Part shown: positions 24,201-34,056 of the stretch, piece by piece
How positions within the stretch are numbered: the stretch's first letter is position 1
Layout: every line of letters begins with the position of its first letter
From: Candidatus Intricatilinea gracilis
GTDB taxonomy: Bacteria; Pseudomonadota; Gammaproteobacteria; Burkholderiales; Burkholderiaceae_C
Assembly (NCBI GenBank): GCA_016702605.1
Contig: JADJDQ010000002.1
Location: forward strand, 207,001 to 271,000
Length of the DNA: 64,000 nucleotides
Direction of reading: 5' to 3'
Notes under the pieces: model-generated
What the model was told of the DNA's origin: nothing
Database searches by the model: none
What the model saw: the letters and a program-made list of their open reading frames with translations, nothing else
Position numbers and translations under genes: made by a program

Positions 24201-25226
24201 GTTCGGGAAGACGTATTCATACGCCGCCAGGTACATCTGGTTCGGGTCGACCGCACGGTCCAGCGGCACGCTGTGGGTGATGGCCAGGTAGGCGAGCAAG
24301 GCGCCGCCCAGCATCTTGAGCACACCCGGCACGACCCAGCCCGGCCCGCCAATCAGCACGGCGCTCCACCAGCGCAGCCGGCGCGCGGGCTGGCGGCCGT
24401 CCTGGATCGGCGGCATGAAACGCAGGTAGTCGGCCTGTTCACCCATCTGTGTCAGCAGCGCCAGGCCCACGGTGAGCGCGGCGCCGAAGGCACGCAGGTC
24501 GAAGCTGGCCAGCGGTGCGCCGTCTGCCACGGCGTCCAGCCCCAGGCCGGCGAGCGGGTCTGCACTGCCCGGTGCGAGTGCGCCGCCGTAGGCCATCAAG
24601 CCGTCGAGCAGGCCCGGGTTGTGGGTGTAGACGTAGACATACGGCGTGATCAGCAGCACCAGCCAGAGCGGCTGGGTGATGAGCTGCAGCCGCCCGATGG
24701 CGGTGACCCCATGCGCCACCAGCGGCAGCACCACCAGGGCGCAGATGAGGTAACCCCAGGCGGGTGGAATATCGAACGCCAGCTCGAGCGCATAGGCCAT
24801 GATGGCTGCCTCGAGCGCAAAGAAGATGAAGGTGAAACTCGCATAGATGAGCGAGGTGATGGTCGAGCCCATGTAACCGAAGCCGGCGCCACGGGTGAGC
24901 AGGTCCATGTCCACGCCGTGGCGCGCCGCGTAGCTGCTGATCGGCAGGCCGGCCAGGAAGATCATCAGCCCGGTGGCCAGGATGGCCAGCGCCGCGTTGG
25001 TGAAGCCGTAACGCACCAGCAGCGTGGCACCCACCGCTTCGAGCACCAGAAACGACGACGCACCAAACGCCGTGTTGGCCACACGCCATGCGCTCCACTT
25101 GCGTGCGCTGCGCGGCGTGTAACGCAGGGCGTAATCCTCCATCGTCTCGCTGGCGACCCAGGCGTTGTAGTCACGCCGGATCTTGACGACGCGCTGCAGC
25201 GGCGCCTTGGCGGCGGTTCGGGTCAT
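21210..25226 (-). CDS. Hybrid sensor kinase with an N-terminal NCS1 permease domain
   Basis: 1338 residues. About 1-560 is an NCS1-type nucleobase/allantoin:cation symporter with about 12 membrane helices (VRYGFTNAALAILATGLMIFLAG, FGYMGSTITSLIYASF, KINVTNAYAGSLAWSN). About 595-640 is cysteine-rich (CTICERDYEGEDMAFC, ICSLCCTLDARCNDLC). Then two more helices, a coiled coil, HisKA (TTISHELRTPLNSILGY), HATPase (NLIGNAVKFTARG, DSGPGM, GLGLTIARML) and a receiver (AILLDLAMPGIDGW, FFVKPVR). The transporter part probably works as a sensor of its substrate. ATG 25226 begins the first conserved block; the open frame upstream is not protein-like. Coupled to the LuxR regulator. Confidence 0.9.
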   Translation of the reverse strand: MTRTAAKAPLQRVVKIRRDYNAWVASETMEDYALRYTPRSARKWSAWRVANTAFGASSFLVLEAVGATLLVRYGFTNAALAILATGLMIFLAGLPISSYAARHGVDMDLLTRGAGFGYMGSTITSLIYASFTFIFFALEAAIMAYALELAFDIPPAWGYLICALVVLPLVAHGVTAIGRLQLITQPLWLVLLITPYVYVYTHNPGLLDGLMAYGGALAPGSADPLAGLGLDAVADGAPLASFDLRAFGAALTVGLALLTQMGEQADYLRFMPPIQDGRQPARRLRWWSAVLIGGPGWVVPGVLKMLGGALLAYLAITHSVPLDRAVDPNQMYLAAYEYVFPNYGWAVAATALFVVVSQLKINVTNAYAGSLAWSNFFSRVAHSHPGRVVWVLFNTAIALLLMELDVFAALGGVLGLYANIAISWLMAVVADLVINKPLGLSPQGIEFRRAYLYDVNPVGVGAMSIASLLSVAAHLGAFGPMAQAWSAMIALVTAVIAAPAIAWATKGRYYLARRSADSEPEVDARRVIRIEPVAVSPALAPSDDPGRYAPLGRVASNTALPALQRCTICERDYEGEDMAFCPAYQGAICSLCCTLDARCNDLCKPQARLSAQWSAVLARLLPGSWMPTLDKGLGHYLLLMLVITPLLAMVFTLLYHEELGQLAGRLDVTGEQLSERLAPSLRMGFIKAYAALLLVSGVVAWWLVLAHKSRLVAQTESNRQTEALHAQTEALQHEIDAHQRTDAQLQEAKRAADAANQAKSRYITTISHELRTPLNSILGYAQLLEDDPSIPPHRRGAVSVIRRGGDHLLSLIEGTLDIARIENGRLTLDVKPMRLQATLAELSTLFEVQAAAKGLSFRHEGDVPAWVRGDEKRLRQILINLIGNAVKFTARGHVTLRCQYAREMARFEIEDSGPGMSADELDRVFEPFARGSASGGAASGSTGLGLTIARMLTGLMGGELTVTSQPGVGTTFCVRLFLPEMAGEPRGVTAFEAQQAARSRQPGPGGVPVGEVGAVAMADTPGGQAALREHVPVHTVAVDHPSAAALPAIGGGRRILCVDNEETDRRLLVDLLGPLGFDIQQAASGEAALALLQAQAEHDRPDAILLDLAMPGIDGWTTLARLRELQLSQAPVAIVSANAFDKLLLAESAEAPRSAAANQLLPGRGEIGAADFFVKPVRVAELVDWLLRRLPDPNPVPPPMPMAAPVPFSLPDVAAVAPTVAAADAPGLAPAPGDPTRQHLLGGGPAAPAPALGDTGAAMVHAVRADTLPTAAPERLRALRAAVDLGHVRGVLTQLDALEAEAPAWSTFAGQARTLARQFQLGAVDALLDQAMKDLPRA

Positions 25227-25722
25227 GGGGTGATGAGAAATCGAGACACGGCGTGAGGCGTACAAGAAACGCACCACCTCGGCCGACACCCCGGGTGCCC
25301 GCCCTGTCTGGCCGAGTGACGGGCACCAGGCACCAGCAGGTGGCATGCACCGGGGCTGCGCACCAGTGCGGGATCTGGTGCACCACGAACACACACGCCC
25401 GCAGCACTTTCACCGTCTGCGGTAAAGGCCTTTCACAAAGCCGTGCAGCTGTTTCAGGCTGTCTTTGTGTGAGCTTTTGCAAGCCCCGACCGGTCCGTCG
25501 ACTTGTACCGCAGCGGTGTTGGCCGGCCTCGACAAGCAGCACATGAACACTGCTTAAGCCGTGAAGATGCGCAGCACTCACCCCCCTGATCAGGCGACCG
25601 CGCGTGAACCCGCCACACGAGCATGACAGACGGTTTGCCTCACCAACTCGGTGGCCACACACGCTCGGTCGGCAGGGCCGGGCGACCCACTTCATCCAGC
25701 CAAGAACCCGGAACTCATCGAC
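25227..25722. other. Gene-free divergent control region
   Basis: 496 bp between the minus-strand sensor kinase and the plus-strand lipoprotein gene. It should carry promoters for both, but I see no strong minus-35/minus-10 pair, riboswitch or large hairpin. Confidence 0.5.
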
Positions 25723-27324
25723 ATGAAGTTTGCACTACGCACCTCCACCCTGGCATTGAGCCTGGCCTTTGGTCTCGTCGCCTGCGGCGGCTCGGGCAAC
25801 TCTGGCGGCAGCAGCACGCCGACCGTCACCAGCAGCAGCGGCACCCTGGTCGACGACATCGTCATCGGCGCCACCGTGTTTTGCGACAGCGACAACAACG
25901 GTGTGTTCGACGAACTCACCGAAGCCGCCACCGCCACCGGCGACGACGGCCGGTTCACGTTCAGCCCGGCATGTGAGGCGCCCATCGTCTCGGTGCCCGG
26001 CACGGGTTACGACCGCACCACACTCAAGTCACTCAAGGTGGCATTCCGGGCAGCGACACGGTCGGCCATCGTGTCGCCTTTCACCACCATGCAACTGGGC
26101 AGCGGCCTGAGCGCCGATGACTTCAAGGCCGTGATGGCCAAGCTCGGCCTGGGGTCGAGCGACGCACGCAACTACCACCCGACCGAGGCGCAGACAGCCG
26201 TGGCCGCTGCCGCGGTGGCCAAACTGCTCAACGACATCGCCCTGGCCATCGACGCGGCTGGCGGCGACCCCAAACCGGCCTACGAAGCGGCCGCCGCAAA
26301 AATTGCCGCACTGATCGCCGCATCACCCAGCAGCGCCCCGCTGGACGACGACGTCAGTCTGGGCGACATCATCGGGCAGTCGCTGGGTGCCGCGCTGGAC
26401 ACCGTGCCGAACCTGTCGCCCAAGGCCAAGACGAATCTGCAACGTATCGCGCTGGCCGGCATCAAGACGGTGGTGAAGTCGATCAAGAGCAAGGGCTACC
26501 TGCGCGACACCGACGACGACTTCCGCAGCGACAAGACCGGCAACGTGATCGGCAACACCAACCTCGACGACGACGACGAGTCCGACGCGGCCGAGCAGGA
26601 ATGTGGCCGCCGGGACAACATCGCCCAATACGTCTACTCGGCCGACAACCAGGTGACGCTGCAGTCGGGCGCCACCGAGACCAGTGTCACGATGGCCCAG
26701 TTCCAGGCGACCGGTGGTGTGACCATGCCGACCGGCCTGACCCTGGGCACCCTCGACAGCATCGGTCTGCCGATGCGCACCACACCGCTGGGCCTGTCCA
26801 AACGTGGCAGCCAGGTGCCGCTGGCCATCGAGGTGACCGAAGTGGCGCCCGGCCACCGCAAGCTGCAGGTGATCATCGACCAGGTGAACATCGCCACCGA
26901 TCCGGCCGCGCCCGGGCAGGTGGTGGCCACGGTGCCGGTCGGCGCCAAGATGCATTTCTACGCCCGCACCGAGAGTGGCGTGTCCATCGAGACCGGCCGC
27001 AACCCGATCGTCAACGCCAGCGCCAACAACATCAGCAGCGGCGGGGTGATCAACGTCGACATCGGCTTGATCCGCACCCGGCTGCTGGCCGGCCTGGGCA
27101 GCGGCGCCAGCGCCACCTTCGACAAGATGCTGGCCGCCAAGGGCAGCTTCGACGTCACGCTGGTCATCGGTGAACTCGACGTGCGTGCCGCCCCGGTGGG
27201 CTCGACGGTGGCCTCACCGCTGCCGGTCAAGCGGATCAGCGTGACCAACGCGCAGAACAAGGGCAAGGGCAGCAGCAAGCCCAGCGTGACCGGCGCCAGC
27301 GTCAGCGGCCGCCTCAACTTCTGA
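25723..27324 (+). CDS. Lipoprotein of unknown function with calcium-loop motif
   Basis: 533 residues. Signal with lipobox (LAFGLVAC-GG) and a Gly/Ser/Thr linker, so it is membrane-anchored. Residues about 45-85 have a carbohydrate-binding or SdrD-like look with an acidic loop DSDNNGVFDE. The rest contains a helical segment (about 120-260), an acidic stretch (NTNLDDDDESDAAEQE) and beta-rich repeats. I recognise no named family. It overlaps the next gene by one base (TGATG), so the two are coupled and probably work together at the cell surface. It sits immediately upstream of ureA where other urease clusters often have ureD. Confidence 0.8.
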   Translation: MKFALRTSTLALSLAFGLVACGGSGNSGGSSTPTVTSSSGTLVDDIVIGATVFCDSDNNGVFDELTEAATATGDDGRFTFSPACEAPIVSVPGTGYDRTTLKSLKVAFRAATRSAIVSPFTTMQLGSGLSADDFKAVMAKLGLGSSDARNYHPTEAQTAVAAAAVAKLLNDIALAIDAAGGDPKPAYEAAAAKIAALIAASPSSAPLDDDVSLGDIIGQSLGAALDTVPNLSPKAKTNLQRIALAGIKTVVKSIKSKGYLRDTDDDFRSDKTGNVIGNTNLDDDDESDAAEQECGRRDNIAQYVYSADNQVTLQSGATETSVTMAQFQATGGVTMPTGLTLGTLDSIGLPMRTTPLGLSKRGSQVPLAIEVTEVAPGHRKLQVIIDQVNIATDPAAPGQVVATVPVGAKMHFYARTESGVSIETGRNPIVNASANNISSGGVINVDIGLIRTRLLAGLGSGASATFDKMLAAKGSFDVTLVIGELDVRAAPVGSTVASPLPVKRISVTNAQNKGKGSSKPSVTGASVSGRLNF

Positions 27325-28496
27325 TGCCGAGGGTGATGGCGCGCTTGGCCACGGGCGCAGGCCTCGCAGCGCCGCGCCCGGCAACCTCGCGGCTCGGTGC
27401 ATTGGTCGCGGCTTGGCTCGCAGGGGTCGCGATGACCAGCGCCCAGGCCGCACCGCTGGATGCGGTGCTCGGTGTCGCCGCGCCCGGCAGTGCGCGCGCC
27501 TGGCAGGTGGAAGTCGGGCGTGATCTGGCCAACGACCGGGTCGACCTGTTCGACCTGCGCGGCAGTGCCGCCGCTGGCCAGACCGGCAACTACGAAGGCA
27601 ACCAGCTGGGGCTGCGCTGGTCGTCGCAGAGCTGGCAACTGGACGCCCGGGCCTGGCGGCGCAAGCTGCACGAGCGGGCCGACACCCATGTCGTCAACTC
27701 GTGGCGGCTGGGTGCCCAGACGCGCCTGGCCGGCCCGATGAGCCTGCGGGTGTCGGCCTGGGGCAATCAGGCCAGCACCCTCAGGCGCAGCACCGGCACC
27801 CGCATCGATGTGGACGGGCTCAACGCGGCGCTGAGCAACTTTGCCGTGCAGCGCCCGCGCGATCGCCAGCTCCAGATCGACCTGATCGGCAACTGGCCAG
27901 CTCCGGGTGGCAGCTTGTTCGGCAAGCCGTCGGCAACCGCCGGATCGTGGCAACTGCGCCCACGGGTGTCGGCCTTTGCCGGCGTGGGGGCCAGCCGCGT
28001 CAGCCACAGCGGCATCGCAGCCAACGCACTGGTGGGCAGTTGCCCGTATCAGCTCGAGTTCGGCGCGACCGAACTGGTCGCCCACCCGGCCGACAGTTGC
28101 AGCAATGCACTCACGATCCGTGTGCCCAACGGCCTGCTGCCGTTCGACGCCCTGAATGACACCCGCTACAACGCTCGTTTCTGGCACGCCGGCGCGGCCA
28201 TTTCGTTGCCCCTGGATGCCTGGACCGCCAGCCTGGGTTACGACTACCAGCGCCTGCAACGCGACACGGTCGACGACACCGTGCGGGCGCGCGGCGGCCA
28301 GGCCGTCGACAGCAACCACGTGCTGATCGCCGAACTGGCCTGGCGCCACACGAGCGGTGTGGGGCTGCTGCTGCGTGGCCAATACATGCGCAACCAGTTC
28401 GTGGGCGACATCCCGTTCGTCTACAACCCGCTCACCGCCAGCAAGTTCGGCCACCAGTACGGCTTCTTCACCGTGGCGATGAACGCCGAGTTCTGA
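27324..28496 (+). CDS. Probable outer-membrane beta-barrel protein
   Basis: 390 residues. Signal peptide ends AQA at about residue 40. The mature part has alternating amphipathic strands (QLGLRWSSQSWQLDARAWRRK, MSLRVSAWGNQ, WTASLGYDYQRLQRD, GLLLRGQYMRNQF) and ends in a terminal phenylalanine, as outer-membrane barrels do. The family is not recognised. Coupled to the lipoprotein gene; an internal ATG at 27336 is an alternative start. The pair could form a lipoprotein-porin unit. Confidence 0.75.
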   Translation: MPRVMARLATGAGLAAPRPATSRLGALVAAWLAGVAMTSAQAAPLDAVLGVAAPGSARAWQVEVGRDLANDRVDLFDLRGSAAAGQTGNYEGNQLGLRWSSQSWQLDARAWRRKLHERADTHVVNSWRLGAQTRLAGPMSLRVSAWGNQASTLRRSTGTRIDVDGLNAALSNFAVQRPRDRQLQIDLIGNWPAPGGSLFGKPSATAGSWQLRPRVSAFAGVGASRVSHSGIAANALVGSCPYQLEFGATELVAHPADSCSNALTIRVPNGLLPFDALNDTRYNARFWHAGAAISLPLDAWTASLGYDYQRLQRDTVDDTVRARGGQAVDSNHVLIAELAWRHTSGVGLLLRGQYMRNQFVGDIPFVYNPLTASKFGHQYGFFTVAMNAEF

Positions 28497-28677
28497 AGCG
28501 CAGGCCTCGCTGAGCGTGCCCCAAGGACGACGACATACGTCGTCCGCCCACCGACGGGCTGAGTCAATCACGGGTAGCCCGGCGTTGACTCGGCAGGCCG
28601 CGCCGGTTGCAGAATGCACCACGCTCCAGGCAGACCGTCCTGAGCAGCGATGGCACCGAAACTGCAACAGGCCGCCC

Positions 28678-28980
28678 ATGGAACTGACACCGCGCGAGAA
28701 GGACAAGCTGCTCATCTTCACGGCAGCACTGCTGGCCGAGCGTCGCAAGGCACGCGGCCTCAAGCTCAACTACCCCGAATCGGTGGCGCTGATCAGCGCC
28801 GCGATCATGGAAGGTGCGCGCGATGGCAAGACCGTCGCCGACCTGATGAGCGACGGCAAGCTGGTGTTGTCGCGCCACGAGGTGATGGAGGGGGTGGCCG
28901 AGATGATCCCCGAGATCCAGGTCGAAGCCACCTTCCCCGACGGCACCAAACTGGTGACCGTGCACCAACCCATCGCCTGA
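28678..28980 (+). CDS. ureA: Urease subunit gamma
   Basis: 100 residues, the normal UreA length: MELTPREKDKLLIFTAALLAERR at the start, LNYPESVALISAAIMEGARDG, and VQVEATFPDGTKLVTVH-type C-terminus (VEATFPDGTKLVTVHQPI). It forms the urease (UreABC)3 complex that hydrolyses urea to ammonia and carbamate in the cytoplasm. First structural gene of the unit; 180 bp separate it from the barrel gene. Confidence 0.97.
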   Translation: MELTPREKDKLLIFTAALLAERRKARGLKLNYPESVALISAAIMEGARDGKTVADLMSDGKLVLSRHEVMEGVAEMIPEIQVEATFPDGTKLVTVHQPIA

Positions 28981-29076
28981 CCCGCCACGGCCGGCAGCAC
29001 ACGCGCACCTGTGTCGCGCCTACGCCTGCCGTCTTGTGTCGACCCACGCCCTCAAACCCGGACCGATTGCAAAGCA

Positions 29077-29247
29077 ATGAACAAACTCGTCCTGTTCGCG
29101 ATCACGACTCTCGGCTTGGCCGACTTGGCCAGCGCACATGAAGGCCACGGCCTGCCCGGTGCCAGCCACTGGCACGCTGACGACGCCGCGCTGTTCGTGC
29201 TGGCCGCCGGTGTCGGCCTGGCCGTGTGGCTGTGGCGGAGCAAGTGA
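29077..29247 (+). CDS. Small His-rich membrane protein between ureA and ureB
   Basis: 56 residues: a signal or first helix (NKLVLFAITTLGLADLASA), a short His-rich exported segment (HEGHGLPGASHWH), and a C-terminal membrane helix (ALFVLAAGVGLAVWLW) ending RSK. The stop overlaps the ureB start (TGATG), so it is translated with the urease subunits. The His cluster suggests metal, perhaps nickel, binding at the membrane. No named family is assigned by me; similar tiny genes occur in other Burkholderiales urease operons. Confidence 0.75.
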   Translation: MNKLVLFAITTLGLADLASAHEGHGLPGASHWHADDAALFVLAAGVGLAVWLWRSK

Positions 29248-29552
29248 TGATCCCCGGCGAACTGTTCACCGACGGGCCCGACATCGTCATCAACCCGGGC
29301 CGGCGCACGCTGACCGTGGTGGTCGAGAACGCCAGCGACCGACCCATCCAGGTCGGCTCGCACTACCACTTTGCCGAAACCAACGCCGGCCTGCGCTTCG
29401 ACCGCGCCGCCGCACACGGCATGCGCCTCAACATCGCCAGCGGCACTGCGGTGCGTTTCGAGCCGGGTCAGCAGCGTACGGTCGAACTGGTCGACCTGGC
29501 CGGCGACCGACAGGTCTGGGGCTTTCGTGGCCTGGTGCAGGGAGCCTTGTGA
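29247..29552 (+). CDS. ureB: Urease subunit beta
   Basis: 101 residues, normal for UreB: MIPGELFTDGPDIVINPGR, SDRPIQVGSHYHFAETNAGLRFDR, MRLNIASGTAVRFEPGQQRTVELV. The ATG at 29247 overlaps the stop of the small upstream gene; seven further upstream codons are in another gene and are not used. It is a structural subunit of the urease trimer. Confidence 0.97.
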   Translation: MIPGELFTDGPDIVINPGRRTLTVVVENASDRPIQVGSHYHFAETNAGLRFDRAAAHGMRLNIASGTAVRFEPGQQRTVELVDLAGDRQVWGFRGLVQGAL

Positions 29553-29627
29553 TGACACCTGCACGTCGTTCGCAACCCGCACGCGGCGGGCAAGCCAACT
29601 CGATGACCGCCGCACGGAAGGCCTGAC

Positions 29628-31355
<1,728 letters not shown>

Positions 31356-31585
31356 GCGCCGCGGGGCCGGCCGGCAGCACCGGCTGACTGCTCGCCTGCC
31401 GCGCCCGCAACGTCGACCGAAACCAGGTTCGTCCATGGGCCTACGGCGACGCTCGAACGAGCCTCACCCGAGATCGACCCGGCGCGGCGTTGACGCTGCT
31501 CGTCGCCCACCCTCTTGAAGCCGTGGTCAACTCCCTCATCTGACGGCAAAGCCAACCCGGCCTGCCAATGACGAGGACGACCCAA

Positions 31586-32200
31586 ATGCTGCGACGCCTG
31601 TTCCTGAGCCTGACCACTGCTTTCGCCTTGCTGAGCCTGAGCGCCTGCGGCTACAACGACTTCCAGCGCCTGGACGAAACGGTCAAGGCGAGCTGGTCGG
31701 AGGTGCTGAACCAGTACCAGCGCCGCGCCGATCTGGTGCCCAACCTGGTCGCCACGGTCAAGGGTGAAGCCGGTTTCGAGCAGGAAACGCTCACCAAGGT
31801 GATCGAGGCGCGGTCGCGTGCCACCGGCATCCAGGCCACACCCGAGCTGATCAACAACCCCGAGGCCTTCCAGAAGTTCCAGGCCGCGCAGGGTGAATTG
31901 ACCGGCGCACTCAGCCGCCTGATGGTGGTGAGTGAGCAATACCCCAACCTGAAGGCCAATCAGGCATTCCAGGACCTGCGGGTGCAGCTCGAGGGCACCG
32001 AGAACCGCATCACCGTGGCGCGCAACCGCTACATCAAGACGGTGGCCGACTACAACGTGCTGGCGCGCAGTTTCCCCACCAACCTGACGGCCATGATGTT
32101 CAGCTACGAGGTCAAGCCCAGCTTCACGGTGCAGAACGAAGCACAGATCTCGGTGCCGCCCAGCGTGAGTTTCGACAAGCCCGCGGCGGCATCGAAGTGA
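31586..32200 (+). CDS. lemA: LemA-family protein
   Basis: 204 residues. Starts with a membrane segment that is also a plausible lipoprotein signal (LSLTTAFALLSLSAC-GY), then the LemA helical bundle (YNDFQRLDETVKASWSEVLNQYQRRADLVPNLV, GTENRITVARNRYIKTVADYN, PPSVSF-type end). Function in the family is undefined; it is regularly next to TPM-domain genes, as here. ATG 31586 has GAGG upstream; ATG 31568 is an alternative. Confidence 0.9.
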   Translation: MLRRLFLSLTTAFALLSLSACGYNDFQRLDETVKASWSEVLNQYQRRADLVPNLVATVKGEAGFEQETLTKVIEARSRATGIQATPELINNPEAFQKFQAAQGELTGALSRLMVVSEQYPNLKANQAFQDLRVQLEGTENRITVARNRYIKTVADYNVLARSFPTNLTAMMFSYEVKPSFTVQNEAQISVPPSVSFDKPAAASK

Positions 32201-32213
32201 ACCGGCCGAGGCC

Positions 32214-33116
32214 ATGACGGTGCGCCTGCTCGGCCTGTTCGCCCTGCTGCTGGCGCTGGTGGTCCCGCCAGCGCACGCGCAGGACGTGTTGCCCGTTCCC
32301 ACGCTGAGCGGCCGCCTGATCGACCAGGCCCAGTTGCTCGACGCCGGCCAGCGCAGCAGCATCGAAGCCCAGCTCACGGACGTCGAAACCAGGCTCGGCA
32401 CCCAGATGGTGGTGCTGATCGTGCCAACGACGCTGCCTGAAGACATCGCCGCCTACGCGCAGCGGGTGGGCGACAACTGGAAGATCGGCCGGCGCGACGT
32501 GGGTGACGGCCTGCTGCTGGTGGTTGCCAGCCAGGACCGGACCGTGCGCATCGAGGTGGCCAAGACCCTGGAAGGCGCCATCCCGGACCTGATGGCCAAG
32601 CGCGTCATCGACGAGGCCCTCACGCCTGCCTTCCGCCGCGGCGACTATGCGGGAGGCATCACGCTGGCGATCACACGGCTGGGTGGTCTAGTCCAGGGTG
32701 AAGCCTTGCCGGCACCGACGCCCAATGCGCGTGGCGGCGGATCGCCGACCATCTCGAACATCTTCTCCGGCAACTGGCAGGAGATCGGCATGGTGGCGCT
32801 GGTGGGTGTGGCCTTCATCGCCAAGATGTTGTCCAGCGTGTTCGGTCGGCGCCTGGGCGGTTTGTTGACCGGTGCAGGCATCGGCACCGTGGCGTGGTTC
32901 CTGTCGAGCAGTGTGCTCATCGGCGTGCTGGTCGGTGTGGTCGGCACGGTGGTCGCGCTGGTGGCCGGTGTGTCCGGCCTGCTCAGTGTGTTGGGCAGCG
33001 GGCGTGGTGGCCGTGGCGGAGGCTGGGGTGGCGGCGGTGGCGGCGGATTCGGTGGCGGTTTCGGCTCGGGCGGTGGTGGTGATTTCGGTGGCGGTGGTGC
33101 CTCGGGGCGGTGGTGA
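32214..33116 (+). CDS. TPM-domain (YgcG-type) membrane protein
   Basis: 300 residues: signal peptide (cut after AHA), TPM domain about residues 28-165 (RLIDQAQLLDAGQRSSIEAQL, TQMVVLIVPTT, DVGDGLLLVVASQDRTVRIEV, AITRLGGLV), two or three membrane helices (about 185-265) and a Gly-rich tail typical of this family. TPM domains of this type are implicated in membrane-protein quality control (photosystem repair, rhombosortase sorting). It lies 13 bp after lemA and overlaps or abuts the next TPM gene. Confidence 0.88.
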   Translation: MTVRLLGLFALLLALVVPPAHAQDVLPVPTLSGRLIDQAQLLDAGQRSSIEAQLTDVETRLGTQMVVLIVPTTLPEDIAAYAQRVGDNWKIGRRDVGDGLLLVVASQDRTVRIEVAKTLEGAIPDLMAKRVIDEALTPAFRRGDYAGGITLAITRLGGLVQGEALPAPTPNARGGGSPTISNIFSGNWQEIGMVALVGVAFIAKMLSSVFGRRLGGLLTGAGIGTVAWFLSSSVLIGVLVGVVGTVVALVAGVSGLLSVLGSGRGGRGGGWGGGGGGGFGGGFGSGGGGDFGGGGASGRW

Positions 33117-33121
33117 AGAAC

Positions 33122-33667
33122 ATGTCCAACGCCACCCCCACACAGACACGCCGGACCTTCTGGCAACGCTGGTCGCGCCTGTTGCGCCAGCTCTGGAGCG
33201 ACCCGGCCACGTTGCCGCGACGCCTTGGCATCGACACCACCCAGCGTGTGCAGCAGGCGGTGCAGGCCAGCGAATTGCGCCACAGCGGCGAGATCCGCGT
33301 CTGCATCGAAGCCGGCCTGCCCATGAGTTACGCCTGGCGCGACGCCAGCCCGCGCGAACGCGCCGTGTCGCTGTTCGGCAAGCTGCGGGTGTGGGACACC
33401 GAGGCCAACAACGGCGTGTTGATTTACCTGCTGATGGCCGACCACGCCATCGAGATCGTGGCCGACCGTGGCCTGCACCGCCACGTGAGTGACGCGCAGT
33501 GGCAGGCCATCGTGGCGCACATGCATGACGACTTCCGGGCCAGACGTTTCGAAGCCGGCCTGCTCGCAGCGGTGGCGGCGGTCGATGCGATGCTGGTCGA
33601 ACACTACCCGCGCCACGGTGATACCCCGGACCACAACGAGTTGCCCGACGAGCCGGTGCTGCGCTGA
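33122..33667 (+). CDS. Second TPM-domain protein, without signal or tail
   Basis: 181 residues. A TPM domain is visible (QQAVQASELRHSGEIRVCIEAGLP, GKLRVWDTEANNGVLIYLLMADHAIEIVADRG, QWQAIVAHMHDDFRARRFEAGLLAAVAAV). It has a basic N-terminus and no membrane segment. Third gene of the lemA-TPM-TPM unit, a common arrangement in Betaproteobacteria. A GTG at 33110 overlapping the previous stop is an alternative start. Confidence 0.85.
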   Translation: MSNATPTQTRRTFWQRWSRLLRQLWSDPATLPRRLGIDTTQRVQQAVQASELRHSGEIRVCIEAGLPMSYAWRDASPRERAVSLFGKLRVWDTEANNGVLIYLLMADHAIEIVADRGLHRHVSDAQWQAIVAHMHDDFRARRFEAGLLAAVAAVDAMLVEHYPRHGDTPDHNELPDEPVLR

Positions 33668-33695
33668 CAGCGAGCACGAAGACCAACGCGAGAGA

Positions 33696-33725
33696 GTGAC
33701 AATACAAATGGGGCGCTCGTATTAC
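33696..33725 (+). promoter_or_regulatory. Probable promoter of the VapBC-like pair
   Basis: GTGACA (33696-33701) and TATTAC (33720-33725) are spaced by 18 bp, 37 bp before the antitoxin ATG. The flanking GTGACAATAC and GTATTACAC form an imperfect inverted repeat that could be the autoregulatory operator, as usual for such modules. Confidence 0.4.
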
Positions 33726-33762
33726 ACTGGCCACTCATTCAAGTCTTCGCAGAGGTCGCGAC

Positions 33763-34056
33763 ATGACCATCACCGTCCGACTCGACCCGGCGCTGGCCAC
33801 GGCGCTGGATGAGGCCTGCGCCGCACAAGGCGTAACCAAGAGCCTGGTCGTGCAGGAGGCACTCACCGCCTACCTGGCCCAGGCCGCACCGGCGCCCGCC
33901 TCGGATAAGAAACGCCCTCCTGCAAGCAGCGCCAATCTGAAGGCGTTTGTCGACGCAGGGCTGGTCGGCTGTATCACCGGCACAGGCGGTCCGGCCGACA
34001 AGGCCGCCGTGCGTGCCGCCGCGCTGGCCCGGATCGGCACCAAGCCTGCCGCATGA
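33763..34056 (+). CDS. Ribbon-helix-helix antitoxin
   Basis: 97 residues. The N-terminal 45 residues are a ribbon-helix-helix DNA-binding domain (MTITVRLDPALATALDEACAAQ, TKSLVVQEALTAYL); the tail would wrap the toxin. It overlaps the PIN-domain gene by ATGA, the normal antitoxin-first order. Expected to repress its own promoter and neutralise the toxin. Confidence 0.85.
   Translation: MTITVRLDPALATALDEACAAQGVTKSLVVQEALTAYLAQAAPAPASDKKRPPASSANLKAFVDAGLVGCITGTGGPADKAAVRAAALARIGTKPAA

Noticed and set aside
21141..25256. A 1371-residue open frame on the plus strand
   Set aside because: It is wholly antisense to the sensor kinase, whose domains are all recognisable. High GC gives long antisense frames; this one is rich in His, Gln and Arg without any domain.
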